From positions 186,001-250,000 of the forward strand of contig JAREIK010001332.1 in assembly GCA_029783825.1 (NCBI GenBank): 64,000 nucleotides of DNA, written 5' to 3'. The notes under the pieces are model-generated. The model made no database searches. It was given only the letters and a program-made list of their open reading frames with translations, and was not told where the DNA came from. The position numbers and the translations under genes were made by a program. Position 1 is the first letter of the stretch, and every line of letters starts with the position of its first letter. This DNA is from Sapria himalayana (Eukaryota; Streptophyta; Magnoliopsida; Malpighiales; Rafflesiaceae). This document shows, in pieces, positions 36,090 through 46,032 of the stretch.

Positions 36090-36892
36090 GGACCATATGG
36101 GCAGTGCGAGGAGATCGTCCATGTAACTGATAGCAACGATCACGAGTGTGGCCAAGTTTATTGCAATAAGTGCAATGAGGACGTTGGCCCCTACCTCGAT
36201 TACCTCTGCGGCCTCCTTGAGTGGCAGTGTGAGAAACTAACACAGAAGAATCTGAAGTACTATCAGATGGCAAAGTCTAAGTAGACGAGATACGAAGGAG
36301 GCGAGCAAATACATCATCCAAGGACGAAACTGATGAACCGCCAAGAATCTGATCGCGGACAGGCTCAAGATCCGAAATGAGGTCAATAAGAGTAAGTATC
36401 ATGAAGAACTTATCAAGCTGTGTTTGTTGAGCCCCAACATCAGAAGTAAGAGGCATCACAGTCAAGAACTCTTCCTTAAGAGAAGCAATATGGCCAATAT
36501 AAGTAGATAGATCCAAGTCCTATTGGCTGAGATGGACAATAACAGAAGCCACCTTATAAAGACGCTGGATATCATTCGTGTATAATCCTTTAGCTTGAGT
36601 CCAAAATTTAAAACAAGTTTTGTAGGCCCGAAGATGATGAAGAATCTTAGGATCAACTGATTACCACAATATACTACATAACTGGGCATCTATCTTCCTC
36701 CACTATACGCGGTCAATCTCAGGGATATCTGTCTCCTGTGTAACCAGGTGATCCTCATATCCTTGACCCATAAATCATAGTTCAACAGAAACTGACCAGG
36801 AAAGATAATTGTCACTGCCAACCAATTTCTCCGAAGTAATCATAGGAGATCCAGATATAATAGAGGAAAAAAATGGAAGTTTTAGCAGCCAT
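36090..36892 (-). pseudogene. Copia Gag (nested element)
   Basis: The likely start is the ATG at 36892 (MAAKTSI). The N-terminal part reads through several stops (GSDNYLSWSVSVEL then a stop). The central segment DLSTYIGHIASLKEEFLTVMP...DKFFMILTLIDLISDLEPVRDQIL belongs to the UBN2-type gag family. After a stop at 36277-36279, the nucleic-acid-binding zinc knuckle CTYCNKLGHTRDRC lies at about 36133-36174, flanked by a basic GGRRGNRGRGQRPH stretch. Several stops and a frameshift make it non-functional. It packages element RNA in the virus-like particle when intact. Confidence 0.85.
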
Positions 36893-37252
36893 ATCTACTT
36901 CAGATTGAAAAGAGCCCTCGAAAGGTTGAAGCTCCAGATTGTGGCGTGGCAGCACTCGAAAGGTTGAAGAGGCAAGGAGCAGGTTTCTGAACAGGGTTCC
37001 TGAACAGGGTTTCAGGAACCCTGTTCCTTAAACCCTAGATTTTGCCCGGGAAACCCTAGATCACTGAATGGCGAGGAAGAGGATTAGAACTTGCTGGAAA
37101 CTTTCAATTTCCTGTTCTAAGAGAGCCGCCACAATCATTTCTTATCACAATGAAAGAGTACATACGAGAGGCGCCAAACCCTAGCACCAAAACTTAGCGC
37201 CTTAGCGATGCGTCGCATTGCCCTCTCTGCGTCGCGTTTCCCTCTGATACCA

Positions 37253-37343
37253 GAAAGACAAAGGAGGGAGAGAGAGAGAGAACTTTCGATTTCTTTCGCT
37301 TGCTTTTCCGCTTGTATCGCTTTCTCCTTTTACATATTCCACA
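37253..37343 (-). repeat. 5' LTR of the nested copia element, with adjacent primer site
   Basis: Read on the minus strand it starts TGTGGAATATG and ends GTCTTTC, followed at once by TGGTATCAGAG, the complement of plant initiator tRNA-Met. The LTR is unusually short, so the promoter must be compact. Confidence 0.92.
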
Positions 37344-38469
37344 GAGTTCAATCTCAAAGTTTACTCTATTTATATACTCCAGCGAGTTAGGTAGGGATGG
37401 CATAGCCAGACTTATCACATTGATGGGTCTTCCGATCAGATTTTCGGAAGATCCAAGGGTAGTGTGCATAATGCAGACATATTTTCAGCCTACTTATCGT
37501 AGGATTCCTAGGTCCACATCTAGAAATGACATACTAAAATTATATAAATTAGAAAAATAAAAAATAATTAATAAATTTATGGCATATAGTGGAGTGATGT
37601 CCGTGATATCCGATATCTAGACAAGTCACGATAAATCATCTTATGGATGTCTCACCGGCCACTATGTAGGTTCTAACTGGACTATGAATAAAAAAATTTT
37701 AGGATTCTTTGAGATTTTTCATCATCATGATGATCCGGCTATTTTTGAGTGTATGATGAAAATCTTTAGATAATATAAAATTCAAAATAAAATTTTTAGT
37801 GTCACATTCAATAATGCATCTAATAATCGAGTAGCAATTAACATGTTTGTTAGGAATATTAAAGAAGCACCATTAAGAGAGATTTTTCATGTCAAATACA
37901 TGTATCATGTAATTAACCTGATTGTTTAAGCGGGTATGAAGTAGTGTTCCCCCGCATTGGATAACATACGTAATGCATTAAAATATATTCACACTCCTCG
38001 CAGACAACAAGAATTTGGTAGTTTATGTTTGTCTGCGAATCTTAAGAAGAAGAAATTCCAATTGGATGTGAGACATCGTTAGAATTACACGTACCTGATG
38101 TTGGAATCATGTGTTGGATACGAACACGTGATATCCGACTACGTCAATAGTAGGGGTGGGCATGGACCGGTTAACCGGTCCATGACCCCTACTAGGAAAC
38201 CAGTTCATTACTAAACGGTTTTTAATATTGTAAGCCTAAACCATTAAACCGGTTAACCGTTAAATCGGTTAACTGTTAAAATACGGTTTGGTATTTCGGT
38301 TTTTGGTTTTTAACCGTTTTACATATTTTCATTATTTTTAAGTTTTTTAACCATAAAAAAATAAATATAAAGCACACTAAATCATCAATTTTACTAAAAA
38401 AACTGCATTGCTATGACTTACAATATTAAGTTTTTACATCCATAAAATATGTATATTTTTCTTGCATTA

Positions 38470-38950
38470 AAATCAACCTTAAGCCTAAAAACTGCTGAAA
38501 ATTGTAGCAAAAAATGCAACAAATAGCAAGAATAAAAGTACAGAAAATAGCCTAAAAAACTGCAGAAAATTACAGCAGCAAACAGTAGTAGAAAACTGTA
38601 GTTAAAACATAAAAAATCAGTAAAAACTCAAAAAAACTAGTAAAAACTGTAGAAATAGCAGTAAAATCTACAAAACAACAGTAAAAACTACAGAAATTGC
38701 ATAAATTGCAGAAACAGCAACATGCAGCAAATGGAAGTACAAAATGTAGTGATAAAAATATAAAAAATAGCAGTTTAAAGCCTAAAAAAATGCTGAAAAT
38801 TGTAGCAGCAAATAACAATAGAAAAATGCAGTAAAATGCAGAAACAGTAGCTACAGAAACAGCAATAAAAGCTGCAGAAGCAACAATAAAAATTGCAGAA
38901 AACTGCAGAAACAACAAAAAATTCCAACAAATCCAATTAAAGCATAACAG
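38470..38950. repeat. Degenerate tandem array of CAGTAAAAACTGCAGAAA words
   Basis: Roughly 20-bp imperfect repeats built from GTAAAAACT, GCAGAAA and ACAGCA occupy the 3' untranslated part of hAT C. The 145-codon minus-strand frame across it is hydrophobic low-complexity sequence and not a gene. Confidence 0.6.
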
Positions 38951-39092
38951 CAACTGAAACATAAAATATTCAATGAGTTTAACAAGCATAACATGAGAAA
39001 AATTCACAAATTCAAATCATTGATTTGAAGTGTACACATATCTCATAAACATAAAGGCGATCCTGACAAGTATTGTATATCTTCAAATCTTC

Positions 39093-41308
39093 TTAATCAT
39101 CAATTGTACAAAGAGGATGATCATCGGTGACACAAGATGACTCTACAAAAAAATAGAAATAAATTAAATGAGATACTAATTTCATTATGTAAGTATAGTT
39201 TTCAAGGCAATAAAATACAAAAAAAAATTCACCTATAGAGATTGACTCGAGTTGTTCCAAGATGCTATCAAGATATATAGGCTGAATTGAACTTCTCAAC
39301 CAATTTTGGGCACAGATGAGAGCTTCAACTAGTCTGGCAGTTAAAGCACTTCGGAATGAATCAAGCACACAACCTCCAGTGCTAAAAGCTGATTCTGAAG
39401 CAACGGTAGACACAGGCATAGCTAGCACATCCTTAGCTATTAAAGAAAGAATGCAGAACTTGCTTGCATTTGATTTCCACCAACCCAACAAATCGAAAGA
39501 AGATTGAGAAATCTCACGAGCATCATTCAAGTATTTATCTAGTTCAGATTTGGAATCTAAACTGTCTTGGTCTATTTTTTGCTTCTTGAACATGAAATCC
39601 GCATATTGAGCTACATCTTGAAGATCACTTTCCAAACTCAAATCCACCAATTGTTGTTCTCCACTTTTTTCTACACTTTGTGAAAGTTGAGATGCACCAT
39701 AAAATTGAAATAATGACTCTAAAACCTTGTTCACCTTCTCTTTTAATTTGTTTGCGGTATCCTTGTCATAATAAAAATTATCAATTAAAAATTTACATAC
39801 TTCAACTTACACCTAGGATCAAGAATCACCGCAATAAATAAGAAAACATTGATATTGTCAATGTTTCCCCAATACTTCTCATACTTCGCCTTCATCTTCA
39901 AAGTCATTTCTTTCAAACTAGGATCATCACTTTCAACTTTTGAATTAATCATCAAGCCAAGACCAAAAATCTTCTTCATGTATTCATTACTAGTCACATG
40001 AAGCGACCCAGAAAAGCTCAAAGTAGTGTCATAGAAAATCTTAAGAAAAGGCAATAATGATCTAGCATACTCCCAATCTTCACTAGTAGGTACACCTTTC
40101 TTCATCAAAAGTTCTGAAACATATTTGTTATCGATGACCTCCAACAAGTCAAAGGCCTTCTGAAATTTCAAGGCTGCCTCTATCATCATGTATGTTGAGT
40201 TCCACCTAGTTTCTACATCTAAGCATACATGATTCTTGCTCTCTATCTTCTCTTTTTCTACACAATTATTGAACTTTTGCTCTCTAGAAGGAGAAGATCG
40301 CACATACTTGACTGTATTTCTAATCCTCACAATGGAGTCATCTAATTCACTCAAGCCATCCTTTACAACTAAGTTCAATATATGAGCAACATATCTCATA
40401 TGTAAATAATCACCTTGCAGGACACTTCCCTTCCAACTATTTAGCCTTCTTTTCAAATATCTTATGCATGTATCATTTGAAGATGCATTATCAACAGTTA
40501 TAGTAAAAACCTTATCAATCCCCCAATTAAGCAAACACCTCTCAACAGCCATACCGATTATTTCCCCAGAATGACCAACAATAGGACAAAAAGAAATAAT
40601 TCTTTTATGCAATTTCCAATCATCATCGATGAAGTGTGCAGTAAGACACATATAAGACATGTTTTGAATGGATGTCCATGTATCAGTTGTGAGACAAATT
40701 CTAGAAGACAACTTCTTAAAAACTTTTTTTAATGTATCCATCTCTTCCTTATAAATATTATAACAATCTCTTCCTATAGTCCTACATGAGGGAACTAGAA
40801 AACGTGGCTGCATAACACGATAAAATGAACGAAACCCCTCATGCTCCACAAAATTAAAAAACAACTCATCAATAATAACTATCCTAGCAAGCCACTTTCT
40901 ACACTCTTTTTGATCAAACTTCCAATTAGCAAGAAAATTTTCTATTCCTACCTCATTAAACTTTGGTGCATGTGAGAAAGCTAAGGTTGCTTGAGTCTTG
41001 TCAACATTATAAGGATAAAGTTTACACCTAGACAAGTGATTGCTTAAACAACTAGTACCACTAGTTGAAGGACATGCAAGAGATTTAGCACAATACTTAC
41101 ATTTAGCTCTTGGATCATTTTTGTCATCATTCTTGTCAAAATGATCTCAGACCCATGATTTTCTTTTACGCCCCTTTGAATTTGTAGTAGCATCATTAGA
41201 AATATGTGCTTTTGTTGCAGCTTGGTTATCACTTGAGGGAATGGAAGCATTCTCTGAATTTGAAGCGTCGGGAAGAGTACTTGAAACTGATTCAGTGGTA
41301 CTAGACAT
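39093..41308 (-). pseudogene. hAT transposase of copy C (BED-type, second family)
   Basis: Read on the minus strand from MSSTTES at 41308. The BED finger (CKYCAKSL...TSCLSNHLSRC) is broken by one TGA at codon 54 (41147-41149), in SWV-stop-DHFD. The long open part, 41035-39785, holds the first catalytic block LTTDTWT, the second (TVDNASSND), the block MRYVAHILNLVV and RWNSTY. Near 39785 a one-base loss in a T-run shifts the frame. The remainder (39734-39239) has LLGWWKSN, the dimerisation motif PVSTVASESAFSTGG, and VEALICAQNW. A GT...AG intron (about 39146-39236) probably removes the hydrophobic stretch after SIG before the last exon. Only these two defects are seen, so it is a young copy. Confidence 0.9.
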
Positions 41309-41367
41309 CTGATAACAATTAACAAAACCATACAAATAAAAATTAGTCAATTAGCACAATAAATAAC

Positions 41368-42063
41368 TATTTACTGCAAAACAGAATTTTTTTCTATAAA
41401 TTTGCAAGGATAATCAATCAATCAGAATTATTATTATAAATAAATAAATAAAATATAATCAATCACCTTTTCAGTTCTCATTGGCCCTATAATTTCTAAA
41501 CCTCATCCACTACCTTATATACAACCACCCCCGTCTATTCCAACATCTATCATGTTTTCAAAATTAATTTTTACTCTCAACTGGATACACATTTTATGGA
41601 CCATTTTTCTGCCAATGTCCCAAAGCACAAAATAATACTGGTTTCTGTTGATCTTCTCTCTTGTTTTCTTGCAAAAGGAATAACATAATCTACCCACATG
41701 CATTTTATTTTTATTTTTCAGAACATGAGTTCTTAGCATTAAAAGTTTCAATTTTTAGGCTTTGACCAATGTCTTTGTGTCATGCCACTCATGTGATGGC
41801 TAGTGCTAATGTTCCCTCACTTTACCTAAACTTCTAAAATGTTAGTGTTACTATTGATTAATCATGCAAGTAGAGTTCAAAATCAATCCAATGTCAATGA
41901 TTTGAAAGCACTGTTATGGATGACAGGAATATATACAAGGTAAATTATAAGGCCAAGTTAAATAACATAAGCATAAATTCCTCCACTGTTGTAAGGATAG
42001 ATCCATCAGTGTTATTGACAAAATACACATATATTTACTGCAAAACAGAATTTTTTTCTATAA
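41368..42063. repeat. 32-bp perfect direct repeats flanking 632 bp in hAT C
   Basis: The same 32 bases, starting TATTTACTGCAAAACAG, occur at 41368-41399 and 42032-42063. The enclosed DNA has no recognised coding sequence. Such a pair can arise when a foreign segment is copied into a break, so it may mark one edge of captured DNA. Confidence 0.75.
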
Positions 42064-42151
42064 TTTCTGAATACTCATCGAGCAAGAAACAGCAAAGGAA
42101 ACTAAAAAGAAAATGCTATACACAAGATAACATATATGCAATCCTCATTAC

Positions 42152-42241
42152 CTATGTCATCGTGCTCTGGAGAATCAAGCAAAATTTCTGAATCAGATGG
42201 CAGAAATGGAGAGCCAGGATAGTTTCGTAGGGCTCCTAAAT
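42152..42241 (-). other. Exon-like segment in the leader of hAT C, possibly captured
   Basis: On the minus strand a strong acceptor (TCTTTTTCTTGCAG) precedes, and a GTAATG donor follows, a 90-bp segment open in one frame. Its 29 complete codons read LGALRNYPGSPFLPSDSEIL followed by LDSPEHDDI. The phases (2 bases before, 1 after) fit an internal exon. The peptide has the varied composition of a normal protein and no hAT feature. I do not recognise the gene. It could be a host exon captured by the transposon or a leader exon of the element itself. Confidence 0.5.
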
Positions 42242-42756
42242 CTGCAAGAAAAAGATGACATAATTCCTAGATCACACATTTAATTCCTAAATCTGCATCC
42301 ATGTAGTGGCGGGCTGCCCTTCCAATTGCAGCTAATCGTTACTCCACAGTATGACAGTATCTAACCAGACATTGGAAAACCACCATCAATAACTATCAAC
42401 TCACCACCAAGCACCACCCACGAACCCACATAATCTCTTTCTCTACTTAAAAACCGATCAATCTTTACCAGCCGTCGTCAAGCCGTCCTTTCTCAGGCAA
42501 ATTTGATGTCCAACAACAAAGTTATTGTCTACTTAGAGGAGGGCACACAGGAGGCTGAGAAGAGGATCCATTCTTTGCACGAGAGAGGAGATGGAGATGT
42601 TAGAAAATGAGAGAGTATTAGGGCTACCAATGGGTTTGTTTGGGTTTGGGTTTGGGTTATAACTTATGACTGAATGTAAAATATTAAAACAAGTATATGT
42701 CTAAGGTTCGGTTCGGTTAACCGGTGTCCACGGTTTTTTTTGGATAAAACCCGAAT

Positions 42757-42978
42757 CCGACGAACACATGTTCGTCGTGTCATAAAAAATCTTCAGAAAT
42801 TTCATAAATGAATTCCAGAAACCCAGTTAATGTCGTCAATAATAAGTTCGTTACTCTTACTATTGACTCAATAGTAAGAGTAACGAACTTATTATTGACG
42901 ACACTGACTGGGCTTCATGAATTTCATTTATGAAATTCCTAAAGATTTTTTATGACACGTCGAACATGTGTTCATCGG
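42757..42978. repeat. Inverted duplication of hAT A DNA at the lost end of hAT C
   Basis: Arms 42757-42866 and 42868-42978 are complementary along about 110 bases (roughly 10 percent mismatches, a few indels) around a single C at 42867. The centre reads CTATTGACTCAATAG. The right arm is the normal continuation of the hAT A transposase; the left arm is the same segment inverted. The symmetry centre falls on the CAATAGT word where hAT C entered. Confidence 0.92.
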
Positions 42979-44439
42979 GTTATACGCTCACGACTTACAT
43001 TGCACTTAGGTGCATATGCAACATTAGTAGCATGTTTAAGAAGTATCGAGTTGACCCGACACTTAGCCATATGATTGCAGAGATGAAAACTAAGTACTTG
43101 AAGTACTGGTCCACCGTTCCATCTCTTTATTGTCTCGCTGCTTGCATGGACCCTAAGGTTAAGATGGAAGGGGTAGAAAATACTCTGACTTACATTTCCT
43201 CGTGCATTAACTTAAAAGAGCCACCTGAATGGTTCATTAACGAGAAGTTTACTGACTTGTTCACATACTACGATACTAGGTATGATAGTGGTAGTAGTGA
43301 GATGGTGATTACTGACATGGATACCTTATTTAGAGATGTCAATTTTTCCATTCAGCTAGCGAGTGAGAAACATAGGAGTGGACCATCACATAGGAGTGGA
43401 CCATCACATAGGAGTGAATTTTCTTGATACTTAGATACCAATTACTGTTCAATCCTATCACATTCTAATACTAAGAATCTTAATATATTACAGTGGTGAA
43501 AATCATATAAGTTCACCTTTTTCCATATCATCTAGGATGGCACAAAATCTTCTGACTCCTCCGGTATCAAGCGTAGCATCGGAGTCTACTTTTTCTGTTG
43601 TATTGGACGTGATTTCAGATAGGAGATCGAGATTACGTCCATATATTATTGAAGCATTGGCTTGTTTGAATGATTGGGAGGATTCAAGGTTTATCATACA
43701 TTATCGTGCTAAAGCTGGGACTGGGACAAGGACTACAGCCACATCCACTACGAAATTGAAGGAGTTGATTGCTGATGATGATGATCCATTTGATACTGAT
43801 CTTAATATTGTGGCTGATAATGCTCATGATATGCCAATTGATGATTGACGATGATCTAATATTTTTTGATTTCGATGTTTTGTTTTTTATTGATTATACA
43901 CTTTATTTATACGTTACTTTGAAACTTTAATTTGTTTGGTTCGGATCTTCGGTATCTAATGGCTGATTGGTCATTTTTCATTTGGTTTTCTTATGTTTTT
44001 TTACTTTTTAATTTTTTTAACAAAATTTATTGATTTATTTATTTTTTTGTTTTATTTTTTCATTTAAAAATTTATAACTCTATTATTTAATTATAATAAA
44101 TTATAAACTAATTTTATTTTAAATTATAAAAAAAATTTAACTTTGTAAATTTAATAAATTTTAAACAATTTTCTTTTTATAAATTTATTATATTATATAT
44201 TATCTATAATTTTATATATAATTTAATATATTATATAATAAAACTAAAATTTAAAACTATGAAATTTAAAAAAAATATTTTTTACCTGGCCTGTACTGCC
44301 TGGTTTGTCCTGTACAGCCAAATTAGGCCCAACCGGGCCTGGCTTTATAAACCGTGTCGTGCCTGGCCCAGCACAAAAGCACGACCATGCTCTAAAAAAT
44401 AGTCCGGGCCGGCCCGGCACGGCCCGTTTGACACCTCTA

Positions 44440-44699
44440 GTTGTATAAAAGTTAAGTTATTGAGGAATTATTGAGGAACTAGAAATTATTGAGGAAAATA
44501 ATAATTGAAATTGTAGAAATGTCTCAAAACAAACACAGTATAAAAGTTAAGTTATTGTATAAAATTAAGAACCAAAACAATAATATGAAATTAAATTTTA
44601 AATGTCTGTTTGACAGTAGCCAAAGGATACTCAAAAGGCTAAACTTAATTACTTTGAAATTTTTGCTTTGGCTGCTAAATGAAAATTATGAAGTTTATA
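44440..44699. other. Short unassigned stretch between hAT A and a copia relic
   Basis: Begins with the right target-duplication remnant of hAT A, then A/T-rich sequence with a direct repeat of TATAAAAGTTAAGTTATTG. A 74-codon frame (44489-44713) is unrecognised. Confidence 0.4.
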
Positions 44700-45968
44700 G
44701 TCGCACTAGCTAGACAAAAAGAATTGCCTCTGTAATCTGTATCAGCTGGATATAAAATCAATCATCTTAAATGGTGACTTTAAAGAGGAAGCTTATGTTC
44801 ACAAACCCCTTAGATTTGAAATAAAAAGTTTTAAACACTATGTATGTATACTAAACAAAACTCTTTATGAATTGAAACAAACACTATGTACTAGTACACA
44901 GAAATCAACTCATATCTATTAAACTAAGATTTCAACAAGAAGCATTGGTGAGCCTACATTATATGTAAATAAACAAAACTAAATTTTTTATTATTGATAT
45001 TATGTTGATTACATTATTTTCATAAATACTAATATTAATATGATTGATGAATGATAATTTTAAAAAGGGCATGGTAGAAAAGTAAGAAATAACTGACAAG
45101 GGACTTCTCCATCACTTTCTAGGATTGGATATACTTAAATATTCAAATAGAGTATCAATCAATCAATCTAGATACATTTATACTATTTTAAAGAAACATG
45201 AACTTGAAAAACTATAATCTAGTATCCACTCTATTAATAACAAATTAAAAACTTAAATCTAAGGAAGATAAATTAATAAATAAAAACTCATACAAAAGTT
45301 CAATTGGAAGCCTTCTATATGTTTCTACCACTAGACCGGACATAGTATATTCAATATACATTATGTCCCACTTTATGCACTAACCCAACCACTTGCATCT
45401 TGGTGCTGCAAAAAAAATGTTGAGGTATCTCAAGGATATCTTACATCTCAATTTGAGATACTTAAAAATTATGAATGTCAAACTATTAAAACATTAAGAC
45501 AATGACTAGGTTGAATGCCTAGATAATTTTAAATATATATTTAGATAAATATTTTCTCTTGGCACTGCTATCATATCATGGACATGAAAAAAAAAACAAC
45601 CAATTGTACTATTAACAACTATAATAGGTACATATATGTTTTATTGATTATATCTCAAGCAATATGGTTAAAAAAGTTGATGGTTAATCTAAATGAAGAA
45701 GCTTATGATCCTATGACCATCCAATGTGACAGCAAGTCAACTATTATCATTACAATTGATATTGTCATACACAATAGAACAAAGCATATAACACTAAAAT
45801 TTCACTTTATCAAAGAAGGTGTATAAAATGATAAAATTTTATTGACTTATTGCAACATTGAAGAACATGTAGCTGATATTTTTACAAAGTCATTACCTAA
45901 ACTAAAGCACAATCATTTCAAAGACATGTTGGCATTATCATACATTTCATCGAATAGAGAAGAACATT
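44700..45968 (+). pseudogene. Copia reverse transcriptase and RNase H relic
   Basis: The plus strand starts at the first RT block (QLDIKSIILNGDFKEEAYVHKPLRF, 44745-44820). It continues with LNKTLYELKQT, then a decayed active-site block (YYVDYIIF, one aspartate replaced by Y), LLHHFLGLDIL, a TRPDI-like block and LGTAIISW. RNase H pieces include AIWLKKLM, QCDSKSTI and HNRTKHITLKFHFIKEGV (45640-45826). The last codons match DIFTKSLPK. Multiple stops. An LTR relic follows at once. Confidence 0.85.
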
Positions 45969-46032
45969 AATGTTCTATAAAAGTGGGTTAGGCATGCCTA
46001 AGAAGCTCGTATATTTAAAGTCTCATTTAAAG

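Larger units (their letters stand above)
29034..37343 (-). mobile_element. Ty1/copia retrotransposon with very short LTRs, split by hAT B
   Basis: The element reads on the minus strand. LTRs are 29034-29135 (3') and 37253-37343 (5'), about 91-102 bp, differing by roughly five substitutions plus the length of a GA/CT microsatellite. Each begins TGTGGAATA on the coding strand. The primer site TGGTATCAGAG lies at 37242-37252 next to the 5' LTR, and a GAGGGGGAG purine tract touches the 3' LTR. The 5-bp target duplication GAGTT (29029-29033 and 37344-37348) is perfect. Without hAT B it is about 4.6 kb, normal for copia. It sits in the transposase of hAT A. Confidence 0.95.
38151..42756 (-). mobile_element. 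hAT copy C, a second hAT family, right end lost
   Basis: The left end TAGGGGTGGGCATGG and nearby ACCGGTTAACCGGT are typical of another plant hAT family. On the right, GGTTCGGTTAACCGG and ACCCGAAT at about 42707-42756 are its complementary subterminal DNA, but the terminal GGGGTGGGCA complement is missing. Instead the sequence passes directly into an inverted copy of hAT A DNA. It inserted in hAT A at CAATAGT. It encodes its own transposase (minus strand) and has a 1.4-kb leader with a captured exon-like piece. Confidence 0.85.
28700..43848 (+). pseudogene. hAT transposase of copy A, split by two insertions
   Basis: Plus strand, three blocks. Block 1 (about 28700-29033) holds the decayed N-terminus and BED finger; CKSSFGTGHLKRHAELCTKKH is readable from 28910. 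Block 2 (37344-38150) continues exactly where block 1 stopped: SELGRDGIARLI, PIRFSEDP, a changed first catalytic block and the equivalent of VTFDNA, where D has become N, up to the codons for DYVNS. Block 3 (42868-43848) has FYDTSNMCSSGYT, LAACMDPK, then after a stop the dimerisation motif TPPVSSVASESTFS and the acidic tail IADDDDPFDTDL. It has stops and frameshifts besides the insertions, so it was dead or dying before or after them. Confidence 0.88.
27784..44439 (+). mobile_element. hAT copy A, host of nested copia, hAT B and hAT C
   Basis: The left end TATAGGTGTCAACCGGGCC and right end GGCCCGTTTGACACCTCTA are family termini. Flanking 8-mers are GTTGAATT and GTTGTATA, 6 of 8 identical. The element is cut by a copia element at 29034-37343 and by hAT C plus an inverted duplication at 38151-42867. 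Removing these leaves about 3.6 kb, the family's normal length. GC-rich subterminal blocks lie at 27790-28140 and 44280-44430. Its transposase is broken. Confidence 0.85.

Noticed and set aside
38570..39007. 145-codon hydrophobic minus-strand frame that could pass for a membrane protein
   Set aside because: It translates a degenerate tandem array in the 3' part of hAT C; Phe/Cys/Leu-rich low complexity, no motif.
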